Shown here piece after piece: positions 37,592-44,989 of a DNA stretch of 64,000 nt (position 1 is its first letter; every line of letters starts with the position of its first letter). The translations under genes were made by a program, and so were the position numbers. Source of the stretch: Nitrospira_E sp052156535. GTDB lineage: Bacteria; Nitrospirota; Nitrospiria; Nitrospirales; UBA8639. Where the stretch lies: NCBI RefSeq assembly GCF_052156535.1, contig NZ_JBQKUP010000044.1, forward strand, positions 310,001 to 374,000, written 5' to 3'. The notes below the pieces were generated by a model. It did not search any database. It was given only the letters and a program-made list of their open reading frames with translations, and was not told the origin of the DNA.

Positions 37592-38545
37592 TTAATTCTT
37601 TGTGATTACCAAAAATAGGTTGACCCCTTCCGGTTCTTGTTCAATACGGATTTGATTCTCAGTAAACCCGCATTCCTGGGCAAGCCTGCGAAGGTGCATT
37701 TGGCTTCGATGAAATAAATCCCATTTAAAAAGTTCCATATAGCCGCGACTCGGATTCTCAGTGGTGAAGTTCCCAATCACCATTTTTCCATTTGGTTTGA
37801 GAAGAGTAAAGAACCTTTTTAAGGTTCGCTTAAAGATATTGTCATTGAAATAATCAAATAATCCCGCCGACCAAATCAGATGGTAGGTTTTGGTCGGGGA
37901 AAAACGAAACACGTTTTTGTGCGTAAACTGAATATGAGAAAGAAAGTCACGGCAAAGGTCCTTGGCATAATCGATGGCATGTGCGTCCTGATCCACGCAA
38001 TCAATCTCGAGTTCGGATGTCCCAAGAACCTTGAGCGCTTCATACATATCACGCCCAGGACCGGAGGCTAAGTTGAGAATATGGCTGGTTGACGGAGTTT
38101 CCATTTTGGTTTTCCATAATTGGTCCAGGAAAAAAGATAATCGGTTTCTGACTGCCTTAGGTGCTTTTTGGGTATGAAAAAAATCGTCCCACTTAGATAA
38201 ATGAGGGTTCGAGGATGTGTCATAATTGTAGATTTTTTCAATAATTTGGTAATCGCCTGCATAACCTAACGGTTTATGGTACGCCCAACCCTGAATGGTT
38301 GCGGGTGAAAGGGCTTCTCCAAAAGCCGCTCGAATCAACCCTAATTGATCAGCGGAAAAGATCTTGTGTATATTTTCTCGGGAAAACTGTTGAAGGAGTG
38401 TATTCAGCAAAGGATAATCTGTTAGGTTTGGTCCTCCTTTTTTTGAGAATCCAGAAATGAGTTCAGCCGTGCTTAGGGCAAGTTTTTGAATCTCTGTGGC
38501 TCCACTTGGATAAAATTGGGAAAGTGGGATAGTGTGTGGGAGCAT
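37592..38545 (-). CDS. class I SAM-dependent methyltransferase (possibly PhcB/3-OH-PAME-synthase-like)
   Basis: The 317-residue protein has a unique N-terminal region (about 1-150, including GWAYHKPLGYAGDYQIIEKI) and a class I methyltransferase core with motif I ILNLASGPGRDMYEAL, acidic motif IDCVDQDAHAIDYA and NVFRFSPTKTYHLIWSAGLF. The overall pattern recalls proteins annotated as extracellular factor 3-hydroxypalmitate methyl ester synthases, but I cannot prove that substrate. An excellent AGGAGG lies six bases before the ATG. It is monocistronic. Upstream, 38546-39094 contains no gene. Confidence 0.8.
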   Translation of the reverse strand: MLPHTIPLSQFYPSGATEIQKLALSTAELISGFSKKGGPNLTDYPLLNTLLQQFSRENIHKIFSADQLGLIRAAFGEALSPATIQGWAYHKPLGYAGDYQIIEKIYNYDTSSNPHLSKWDDFFHTQKAPKAVRNRLSFFLDQLWKTKMETPSTSHILNLASGPGRDMYEALKVLGTSELEIDCVDQDAHAIDYAKDLCRDFLSHIQFTHKNVFRFSPTKTYHLIWSAGLFDYFNDNIFKRTLKRFFTLLKPNGKMVIGNFTTENPSRGYMELFKWDLFHRSQMHLRRLAQECGFTENQIRIEQEPEGVNLFLVITKN

Positions 38546-38580
38546 AAGAAACCTCCTGTTTGTTGTTAGGGAGAAATATA

Positions 38581-38591
38581 ATGTTGAACAT
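38581..38591. promoter_or_regulatory. operator-like palindrome ATGTTGAACAT
   Basis: ATGTT-G-AACAT is an 11-base palindrome, followed by a second TTGAACAT, about 35 bases upstream of the methyltransferase start on its leader side. The rest of the 549-base gap to mutY (38546-39094) shows no gene. This is a weak, short signal. Confidence 0.25.
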
Positions 38592-39094
38592 TGAACATAT
38601 CCCTACACATCAAAGACGGTAGGGACTGGAAGGCACGGAATGAAAAAGGTAAAAAAATGTGAACGGAAAAATATCTTAATGTTCCCCTGAGAGGGGGCAG
38701 GGGAGGAGCAGTTCCTGGTCCGGAATTCGTCCGCATAGTAGGACAAAGACCCGGGGATTCCTGAAGGGTGGCCGCTAAGAAAGATTTTGAGAAATCATAG
38801 GACCTCGTCTATTCCCTCAGTTTTTCAAATAGTAGGAACATGTGAATGGGGGGACACATGAAAAGGAACAAAACGGTCCTGATTAGTGTGCGGGACATTA
38901 CCCGATCTTAGAGATCCCTGTCTAGAAAATTTATGTAACGGTTTCATGGAATCTCGTGTAATGGATTAAAATTTTATTGCCTGTTGGGATAAAGTAATGT
39001 TTTGGTTTAATTTTTAATCCTTGAGAATGTACTGCGAATGTGGTGAAGCCCTGGCCTGTTTTGGCTAGGATCAAAACTAAAAAAATTCTGCTTG

Positions 39095-39811
39095 ATGGCG
39101 AAGATAATAAAACATCAGAGTAAAAAAAAATCCAGGCCTCATGTAAAGGCTATTCAGGGCATTCCAAAATCTAAAAAAACGCAATTTCAAAAACGCCTCC
39201 TGACATGGTATGGAGAATTCGGGCGGGATCTTCCATGGAGGAGAACCAGTGATCCGTATAAAATTCTGGTTTCTGAGGTCATGTTGCAACAGACACAGGT
39301 GGATCGGGTTATACCTAAGTTCCATGAATTTCTTGGGAAATATCCCACTCTGCAGGATCTAGCGGTCGCTCACCCTGATGATATTCGCAGGACGTGGTAT
39401 CCCCTCGGGTACAATGTTCGACCATACCGTCTGCATGGCATTGCCTGTGAGACGATTGAGCGTTATGGCGGAAATATACCCAGTAAGGCAGAAGAGCTGC
39501 TTTCTCTAAAGGGCATTGGTCGTTATACCGCAGGAGCCATCAGATCATTTGCGTTTAATAAAGATGCGCCAATTCTAGACACAAACGTGATGCGGGTTTT
39601 GCACCGGATATTTATTGGGAAAGGGGAGGCCAAGAAGCAGAAGACTGAGTTATGGGTTCTCTCTGAAACACTGATTCCCAGAGGCAAAGGGTATGATTTT
39701 AATCAGGCGTTAATGGATTTTGGGGCCATGATGTGTACGGCCAGAAAACCCACGTGTTTATTGTGTCCAATGAGGAATATTTGCCTCACCGTTTCTTTGG
39801 ACGAAAGGTAG
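39095..39811 (+). CDS. mutY: A/G-specific adenine glycosylase, short form
   Basis: The 238-residue protein is a HhH-GPD glycosylase of the MutY type, which removes adenine paired with 8-oxoguanine. The catalytic region is SEVMLQQTQVDRV, the hairpin LKGIGRYTAGAI and the catalytic Asp in PILDTNVMRVLHR. The [4Fe-4S] ligands have spacing C-x6-C-x2-C-x5-C (CTARKPTCLLCPMRNIC). It stops just after the cluster and so lacks the C-terminal NUDIX-like domain that recognises 8-oxoguanine in typical MutY (about 350 aa). A separate NUDIX gene begins five bases later. Confidence 0.9.
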   Translation: MAKIIKHQSKKKSRPHVKAIQGIPKSKKTQFQKRLLTWYGEFGRDLPWRRTSDPYKILVSEVMLQQTQVDRVIPKFHEFLGKYPTLQDLAVAHPDDIRRTWYPLGYNVRPYRLHGIACETIERYGGNIPSKAEELLSLKGIGRYTAGAIRSFAFNKDAPILDTNVMRVLHRIFIGKGEAKKQKTELWVLSETLIPRGKGYDFNQALMDFGAMMCTARKPTCLLCPMRNICLTVSLDER

Positions 39812-39815
39812 GGTT

Positions 39816-40226
39816 TTGCAGCAGTCGTTGACAATTGTTGTGGCTGCCGCCATTATCTGCCGGAAAGATATGATTCTTTTGGCAAGGAGAAAGCCGGAAT
39901 CCCATTTAGGGGGACTTTGGGAATTTCCAGGAGGAAAAAAGGAAGTTGGAGAAACTCTGGAAGATTGCTTGCGCAGGGAGGTGAGAGAGGAGTTAGGGGT
40001 GGATATTAGTGAGCCTCTTCCGTTCCATGCTCTCCATTATCAGTATCCAGAAAAAGTGGTGGAGTTGAATTTTTTTACCTGTTCCATCATTCAGGGCATT
40101 CCTCAAGCGTTAGAGTGCGCTGAGATCACCTGGGTTTACAAGCATGAATTGAATTCCTTTGCTTTTCCTCCTGCAGATATCCCTGTTGTACACAAAATCC
40201 TTCAATCTGGGTACCTGGCCGAATGA
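39816..40226 (+). CDS. MutT-type NUDIX hydrolase
   Basis: The 136-residue protein has a complete NUDIX box, G-x5-E-x7-REVREELGV within GGKKEVGETLEDCLRREV, and starts SLTIVVAAAIICRKDMILLA as in 8-oxo-dGTP diphosphatase MutT. It sanitises the nucleotide pool or may assist MutY, whose gene ends five bases upstream. The start is a TTG with AAAGGTAGGG just before it. The sequence also resembles the C-terminal domain of full-length MutY, which carries a NUDIX fold, but here the catalytic box is intact, so an active hydrolase is favoured. Confidence 0.9.
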   Translation: MQQSLTIVVAAAIICRKDMILLARRKPESHLGGLWEFPGGKKEVGETLEDCLRREVREELGVDISEPLPFHALHYQYPEKVVELNFFTCSIIQGIPQALECAEITWVYKHELNSFAFPPADIPVVHKILQSGYLAE

Positions 40227-40944
40227 GTTTCTCTTGCTTTCTCAAGGACGTATCCATACAGAAAATTAAGATTTGACGCTTTCAATTTGATCGAGGCCCC
40301 GGTCAATTTGTGATCATTAGAACCGTGGGTTTCTCAGATGCCATGGTTCCCCAATTGGCAATTTTTACGCTTCCCCAATAAGCAAACCGTTCGTATTTAG
40401 AGTGGTTGGCTGTTTGACGGTCGTGAAACCTCCCGGAACTTGAGCGCGCCATGATGGATATGCTGTGCCTTTCTGCAGTCCGGCTTGAGATGCCTGTTCG
40501 GCCAACTCCTGGGGCGTGAGATTCCTTCGTGACCAATGCGCCCGGTGTTCATTGTCGTTTCCGCCTCGGCTTCTCCGCCTCGCGCTCGGCTGCCATTCAT
40601 CCCCATACAAAGCAAGGAACTGTTTGGCAGGTTTAGGTAAACTGCTGTTTGAAATCAATCTGGAAAATTTCGGACTGAACTCATGTACGAGATGGTGCCA
40701 TTTGGAGTAATTGGGATATGCGGGAATGGGAAATGAACGTACATTACTAATACAATGCCCTGAATGTGGAGAAAAGGCCGAACATGTCGGATAAAAGTGG
40801 TAAGGAAAAAAATGAAACAGCCAAATATTGTTTTTGGAATACCTATGTAATCGATGTTTGCCAGTGCCAATGACGTTTCGATAATTATATGGCCGGAATG
40901 AGGTCTTCCAGGTAATCAATCTACGGAGGTAGGATCATGATTTA
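40227..40944. other. 718-base stretch without a supportable gene
   Basis: Short frames overlap on both strands. The longest, on the minus strand around 40365-40620, reads as acceptable protein in its final third (for example NLTPQELAEQASQAGLQKG) but has no ribosome binding site and an unlikely upstream part. It could be a decayed gene fragment. I see no tRNA, repeat or clear terminator. Confidence 0.4.
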
Positions 40945-41799
40945 TCATTGACCGGAGGTGTCTTGAAGGCGACGAATTTCTTCAGCCTGTTGGTCTACGA
41001 TTTTTTGAAGCTCTCGCAACTGGGAGTTCAGTGAATCTATGGTCATGGGTGGTTCAATATTTTTATGAGGGGTCGTTCGTGTGCGAGGCTGGGTTCGTTT
41101 ATTCTCTTTCTTGACTGGGTTTAGAGGTTCGAGATTTTGATAGTTGATGATAATCCCATGGGACGTCGAGGGAATTGTCATGAAGTTTTGGACCTCTTCT
41201 GTCCTTATGCTAGCTTCCTGATGGGTAAAGACCAGAGAGGTTGGCCGGAAACTTCGAGGAGTATTTTGCATTTTTTGAGATACCCCAGGGTAGGATTTTA
41301 AATTTTCCAAAGTCAACAGAAGAGTGGATGGAGGAAAAGCGGCGAGCATTCCCTGGGTCGGAAAATGCTGCGCATTAGTCGGTGGACACTTAAAATGGAT
41401 AACTTCTTCTGGTGTGACCTGAGAAAATGCCCTGGATACGTGTGGTGCCAAAAAAATTATTTGAGATTGAGAGAATGCTGGAACGGGGTGGTGATTTGAA
41501 AGCAGTAATTGTTGGAGTATGCCTTCCTCTTGGCTGATGGTCATGCCATTTAAAATCTTGGCAATAAGAGTTTCAGACAGAAATGCCGGATGCGTTGGAG
41601 CCTGCTTTAGAGCATGAGATGTTGTGAGGGAAATAACGCACTCAGGCCCCTCATAGAGAACCGTTTCGACTTCAGGAGTCCAGGAGCACTGCAAATTGAA
41701 GATTGCCAGGGTAGCGATAATCAAGCATCGTTTAGTGAATTCTAGCGGTTTGAAATGACTTAAAGACGGCGTGAATGAATGTGGCAGTGCTTGAGTCAC
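40945..41799 (-). CDS. membrane-anchored hypothetical protein with C-terminal coiled coil
   Basis: The 284-residue protein has a hydrophobic segment near residues 23-38 (RCLIIATLAIFNLQCSW). The cysteine there resembles a lipoprotein attachment site, but the preceding N-L-Q does not fit the lipobox well. The body has no recognised domain, though it includes IIFLAPHVSRAFSQVTPEEV. The C-terminus is basic and proline/threonine-rich, then a short coiled coil (LNSQLRELQKIVDQQAEEI). It lies 73 bases downstream of the TenA/PqqC-like gene on the same strand. Confidence 0.65.
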   Translation of the reverse strand: MTQALPHSFTPSLSHFKPLEFTKRCLIIATLAIFNLQCSWTPEVETVLYEGPECVISLTTSHALKQAPTHPAFLSETLIAKILNGMTISQEEGILQQLLLSNHHPVPAFSQSQIIFLAPHVSRAFSQVTPEEVIHFKCPPTNAQHFPTQGMLAAFPPSTLLLTLENLKSYPGVSQKMQNTPRSFRPTSLVFTHQEASIRTEEVQNFMTIPSTSHGIIINYQNLEPLNPVKKENKRTQPRTRTTPHKNIEPPMTIDSLNSQLRELQKIVDQQAEEIRRLQDTSGQ

Positions 41800-41872
41800 T
41801 TCGCCAGGTGTTCAGGAGACAAGAGCCAGAATTTTCGTGACGGCAATGGAGGCCAGAAGCAAATGTAAATGA

Positions 41873-42619
41873 TTAGGCTTGTCGAATACCACAGGCACGG
41901 GCAATTCCCTCTTGATATCGTGACCACAAGTTCAATGCCTCTTCTAATAGCGAGAGTACCTTGATCTGATCACCGCTTTCATCGGTATGATGCGTCACCA
42001 TGTCATATACCGTTTTCCGAGATCCTGCGGAAAACATATGTTGGGCACGAATATAATCCATAAATGCCGGTGATAAGCCTTGGTGCTGACTGAGATAATG
42101 TTTCCGGACAATATCTTCAATCTCATCCTGGTTTTGTGCTTGCTTGGGATATAGCACTTCTTCCGGATCGTTGGCCGTTCCTTTTATGAAAATTGAAAGA
42201 ACCGCCGCTCCCACCGACCACTCTTCTTCCTGGCATATTTGATTTAACCATTCTCGATATCCACGGCTTGATGCCAACAGTTCCACATCTCGAAATCCAG
42301 CCCTATCAAAACCCAATCCATTCATCATGTGAAGAAATAGTTCTTGGTGAGGCTGTCCAAGGGAGAATCCTCCGGTTTCCTCTTCGTAGATAATAGTGGC
42401 AAGCAGCCGACGTGCCTCCCATGGAGGATTTTTCCCAAGAATCTGAGCGAGGAGTACAGAGAAATCGCGAACATAGACGACGTATTCCTGATGAAAAAAA
42501 ATATTCAATTTTTCTTTAGTAATCGTGCTACCTTCAAGAAAGGGAGTGGCCCAATGATGTTTTCGACGCAGCACATCAAATATTCGGTCACGAAATTGTT
42601 CTGGTGAAAGTTTTCTCAT
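41873..42619 (-). CDS. TenA/PqqC-like (heme-oxygenase fold) protein
   Basis: The 248-residue all-helical protein resembles the TENA/PqqC/CADD group: FRDRIFDVLRRKHHWATPFL near the N-terminus, ATIIYEEETGGF followed by PHQELFLHMMNGLGF, and a C-terminal RKTVYDMVTHH. Several Glu and His residues (EEE, the His of PHQELF, KHYLSQH, VTHH) are placed as metal ligands could be in heme-oxygenase-like di-metal oxidases, but I cannot confirm the full ligand set. The reaction is unknown; no pqq, thi or folate genes are adjacent. Confidence 0.72.
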   Translation of the reverse strand: MRKLSPEQFRDRIFDVLRRKHHWATPFLEGSTITKEKLNIFFHQEYVVYVRDFSVLLAQILGKNPPWEARRLLATIIYEEETGGFSLGQPHQELFLHMMNGLGFDRAGFRDVELLASSRGYREWLNQICQEEEWSVGAAVLSIFIKGTANDPEEVLYPKQAQNQDEIEDIVRKHYLSQHQGLSPAFMDYIRAQHMFSAGSRKTVYDMVTHHTDESGDQIKVLSLLEEALNLWSRYQEGIARACGIRQA

Positions 42620-42758
42620 ACGGAGGGGTTATCCCTTATTACGGTCTATTTGCTTGAAATGAAAAGGTGGGCTTTTTAGTAAATATGGGATTATGATAGA
42701 CATCCTACGTGCCTATGTATTGATATCACATTATCACATATCAAAGGAGTCAGTAACA

Positions 42759-43043
42759 ATGCAACCTATTAACCTGGCCGATCCAGATGCCATTTTAGAA
42801 TTTTTAGCGAACGTAACTCTACGGGGCGAAGGGGTCACAGCCGAAAATTTAATGGAATATGTTATGGATGAGGGATTCACCGAGCCCACCTACTTAAGTG
42901 CCAAAGGCGAAGATCCTCTGGCATTTTACCAGGGACAACCCAATGCCTGGGGGATTTATCAAATCCGCGAATGGAAACGGGTTTTAATTATTTCTGGAGG
43001 AACAGGAAAGGTAAGACGAGCCCAGATTACCGAAACTCCTTAA
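42759..43043 (+). CDS. small hypothetical protein (94 aa)
   Basis: The ATG at 42759 has AAGGAG about ten bases upstream, so it is preferred over the start at 42693. The product has an N-terminal helix (ADPDAILEFLANVTLRGEGV) and a strand-rich C-terminus (WGIYQIREWKRVLIISGG). There is no signal peptide or known motif. It is divergent from the TenA/PqqC-like gene and may share its control region. Confidence 0.65.
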   Translation: MQPINLADPDAILEFLANVTLRGEGVTAENLMEYVMDEGFTEPTYLSAKGEDPLAFYQGQPNAWGIYQIREWKRVLIISGGTGKVRRAQITETP

Positions 43044-43145
43044 GCATATCCAAACTTTGAGTAAGGTTTAGGTTTAGTGAGGAATGGCCCAATTTTTCTG
43101 ATGAGTCGCGTTTCACTCCAATTTTTTGTTGGAACAAAAAGCTTC

Positions 43146-43586
43146 TCAATACCAGCCTCCTATTAATTTCCCTTCTTCAAAGTAGAGATATCTGTGCTTA
43201 ATCGTGCTTGAGTCAAGCCAGTCTTCATAGATCCATTCTTCTCGTCGTATCCCTTTTTCCGTATAGCTGACATTCATTTGATAAGGGGAACCCCAGGCAT
43301 CCATCACTTGCTCGCGACTCATCCCAGCCATGACAGATTTATCTTGTAGGTGCTGTTCAAAGGTTGGGTCAAGTAATCGTGGTACAACGCCCCATCCGAC
43401 CATCCAGAGCCCAAAAGCTACCAAAAAACCATATATTGTGAGCCGAACCGGGCGTCGACAGATCCATGGGGTGATTTGAGATTCGTGGCCTGTCGGCTGG
43501 GAGAGCTGTTCAGTCTCCGGGCGTGAAACGTTTCTCTCTGCAGATAGTGAGGGTGAAGACATTTTTAGATTTTCGTGTGTTATCAT
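43146..43586 (-). CDS. inner-membrane protein with BamE/SmpA-like domain
   Basis: The 146-residue protein has one membrane helix (about 47-67) and a C-terminal domain with the BamE/SmpA (OmlA) pattern: MSREQVMDAWGSPYQMNVSY, then REEWIYE and LYFEEGKLIGGWY. That domain usually serves outer-membrane assembly or lipoproteins; here it is anchored by a helix, not by a lipid. Starts at 43586 or 43562 are both possible and neither has a clear ribosome binding site. A second protein with a similar motif is encoded at 44855-44046. Confidence 0.7.
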   Translation of the reverse strand: MITHENLKMSSPSLSAERNVSRPETEQLSQPTGHESQITPWICRRPVRLTIYGFLVAFGLWMVGWGVVPRLLDPTFEQHLQDKSVMAGMSREQVMDAWGSPYQMNVSYTEKGIRREEWIYEDWLDSSTIKHRYLYFEEGKLIGGWY

Positions 43587-43648
43587 AATTAAGGTAATTT
43601 ACTCAGTAATCTAACAGTGGATTTCCAGGCGGGTCAAGGTAGAATTGT

Positions 43649-44002
43649 ATGTTTCTGGAAGTTGAACAGAACCCGAATTTTGAGGGTTCATATTTCATAA
43701 GGTTTAAGGAGTTAGGTCCTCCCCGGCGGGTGTCCCATATAAAATCCTATGATCGGATTTCCCAGGGGGAATGGTGTGTGGTGACGGGGTGGTGTGATGA
43801 TCCTGATCAACCACTTTGTCCTGCTTATGCGCAAAGGGTAGAAGATTCAGGTGCAGGTTCAGCTTTTATTGTTTTTGGGGGAAATTGGGGTATTCGACTA
43901 AAACTCGCAACCGATGCCAATGATTGGAATATTGAGGACGCCAATCAATGGGGCGAGGGCTATTTATCATTAGGAGAAGAACGGGATCTTAGATTTGAGT
44001 AA
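43649..44002 (+). CDS. hypothetical protein (117 aa)
   Basis: The protein is acidic and strand-rich, with many aromatic residues (FEGSYFIRFKELGPP, GEWCVVTGWCDDPDQ, GNWGIRLKLATDANDW). It has no signal peptide. I recognise no family. It is divergent from the BamE-like gene upstream and convergent with the exported protein gene at 44046. Confidence 0.55.
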   Translation: MFLEVEQNPNFEGSYFIRFKELGPPRRVSHIKSYDRISQGEWCVVTGWCDDPDQPLCPAYAQRVEDSGAGSAFIVFGGNWGIRLKLATDANDWNIEDANQWGEGYLSLGEERDLRFE

Positions 44003-44045
44003 GGTCGACGAAGGGTCAAACTCTAAACAAAACTTGGGCAGAAGA

Positions 44046-44855
44046 TCAATCCTCATAGTGGGGTTGAGGAACGGATTTGATCGGTGCCGATGGAGCAGGA
44101 AGACGTTTCTGGAATTCTGGTGAAAAGGGGTTGAGGATGGGTTCATGAGTTAATCGTTGCTGAGTCCTGACGAGTTGAAGGCTTTGAGTCGAGATTTCCA
44201 GCCGGTCAATCGGAATGTCGACAGAGAGGATATTGGGAATTCCATTAATGGCAAACATTTGGTAGGCCAGCGACCAGGTAAGCTTTTCTTTCCTTTGTTC
44301 TTTGACAATGAAATCGGCTTCCGGTGAAGGAGACCCCTTAAACAGCAGGACCCAGAGATTGGATCGGAAGGTTGGCGCTGACGGTTCTGTCGGAGGAACA
44401 AATTCAGGGACAAGGGAAGGAATATCTTGTAAGGGAACCGCAGGGGAAAATTCCACCTCGCATCGCTGAACATACAAGGTCGGAATGTTCTTGCCTTCAT
44501 TTAAATCGGGAATATAGGAGAAGGAATAGCGAACTTGTATGCCATCCCGGGCATAGGTGTAAACATCTTCGCCATTTCCTGGTGAAACCAAATTTTTGAA
44601 ATATTTTTCCCAATCGGGGAAGGTATAGTAGCTGAAAACGCGGAGGGCGGCTTTTCGGGATCGAACCGCCATCGGAGTTCCTAGTGTTTGACGTAGCTCT
44701 TCTTGTGTTAAACCTAAATAGCCGTCTTCAAAATAGGGTTTGGCTGAACCGGGGGTAGGCCACAAGATTCCCCCTATGCTACAAAGTATTGTAACTAATA
44801 CGGCAAAAGCCACACATAAAAGTGGCCTTTTACAAAGTGGGAAGGAAAATGTCAT
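44046..44855 (-). CDS. exported protein with BamE/SmpA-like N-terminal motif
   Basis: The 269-residue protein has a signal peptide (cleavage likely after GSAKP). A BamE-like segment follows, GYLGLTQEELRQTLGTPMAV, then FSYYTFPDWEKYFKNL. The middle is strand-rich (IQVRYSFSYIPDLNEG) with a single cysteine in VQRCEVEF. The C-terminus is proline-rich. It is probably periplasmic; function unknown. Confidence 0.65.
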   Translation of the reverse strand: MTFSFPLCKRPLLCVAFAVLVTILCSIGGILWPTPGSAKPYFEDGYLGLTQEELRQTLGTPMAVRSRKAALRVFSYYTFPDWEKYFKNLVSPGNGEDVYTYARDGIQVRYSFSYIPDLNEGKNIPTLYVQRCEVEFSPAVPLQDIPSLVPEFVPPTEPSAPTFRSNLWVLLFKGSPSPEADFIVKEQRKEKLTWSLAYQMFAINGIPNILSVDIPIDRLEISTQSLQLVRTQQRLTHEPILNPFSPEFQKRLPAPSAPIKSVPQPHYED

Positions 44856-44989
44856 AAAAAGATAGTGAATTTCGTAATCCTATTTCTTGAAATTCCTAGA
44901 AGTCAAGAATGGGGGGATGAGAAAGGGCTGATAAGCCTTGAGTTGTTGACCGTGAGTTGGGATGATTTTTGAATGATGAGGGGGTAAGA

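Noticed and set aside
40365..40919. 184-codon minus-strand frame
   Set aside because: It starts with TTG, has no ribosome binding site, and its N-terminal two thirds have unlikely composition. A decayed gene fragment near 40365-40620 cannot be excluded.
44856..44989. Cobalamin riboswitch before metH
   Set aside because: The gap is only 134 bases and no B12-box or conserved core is visible.
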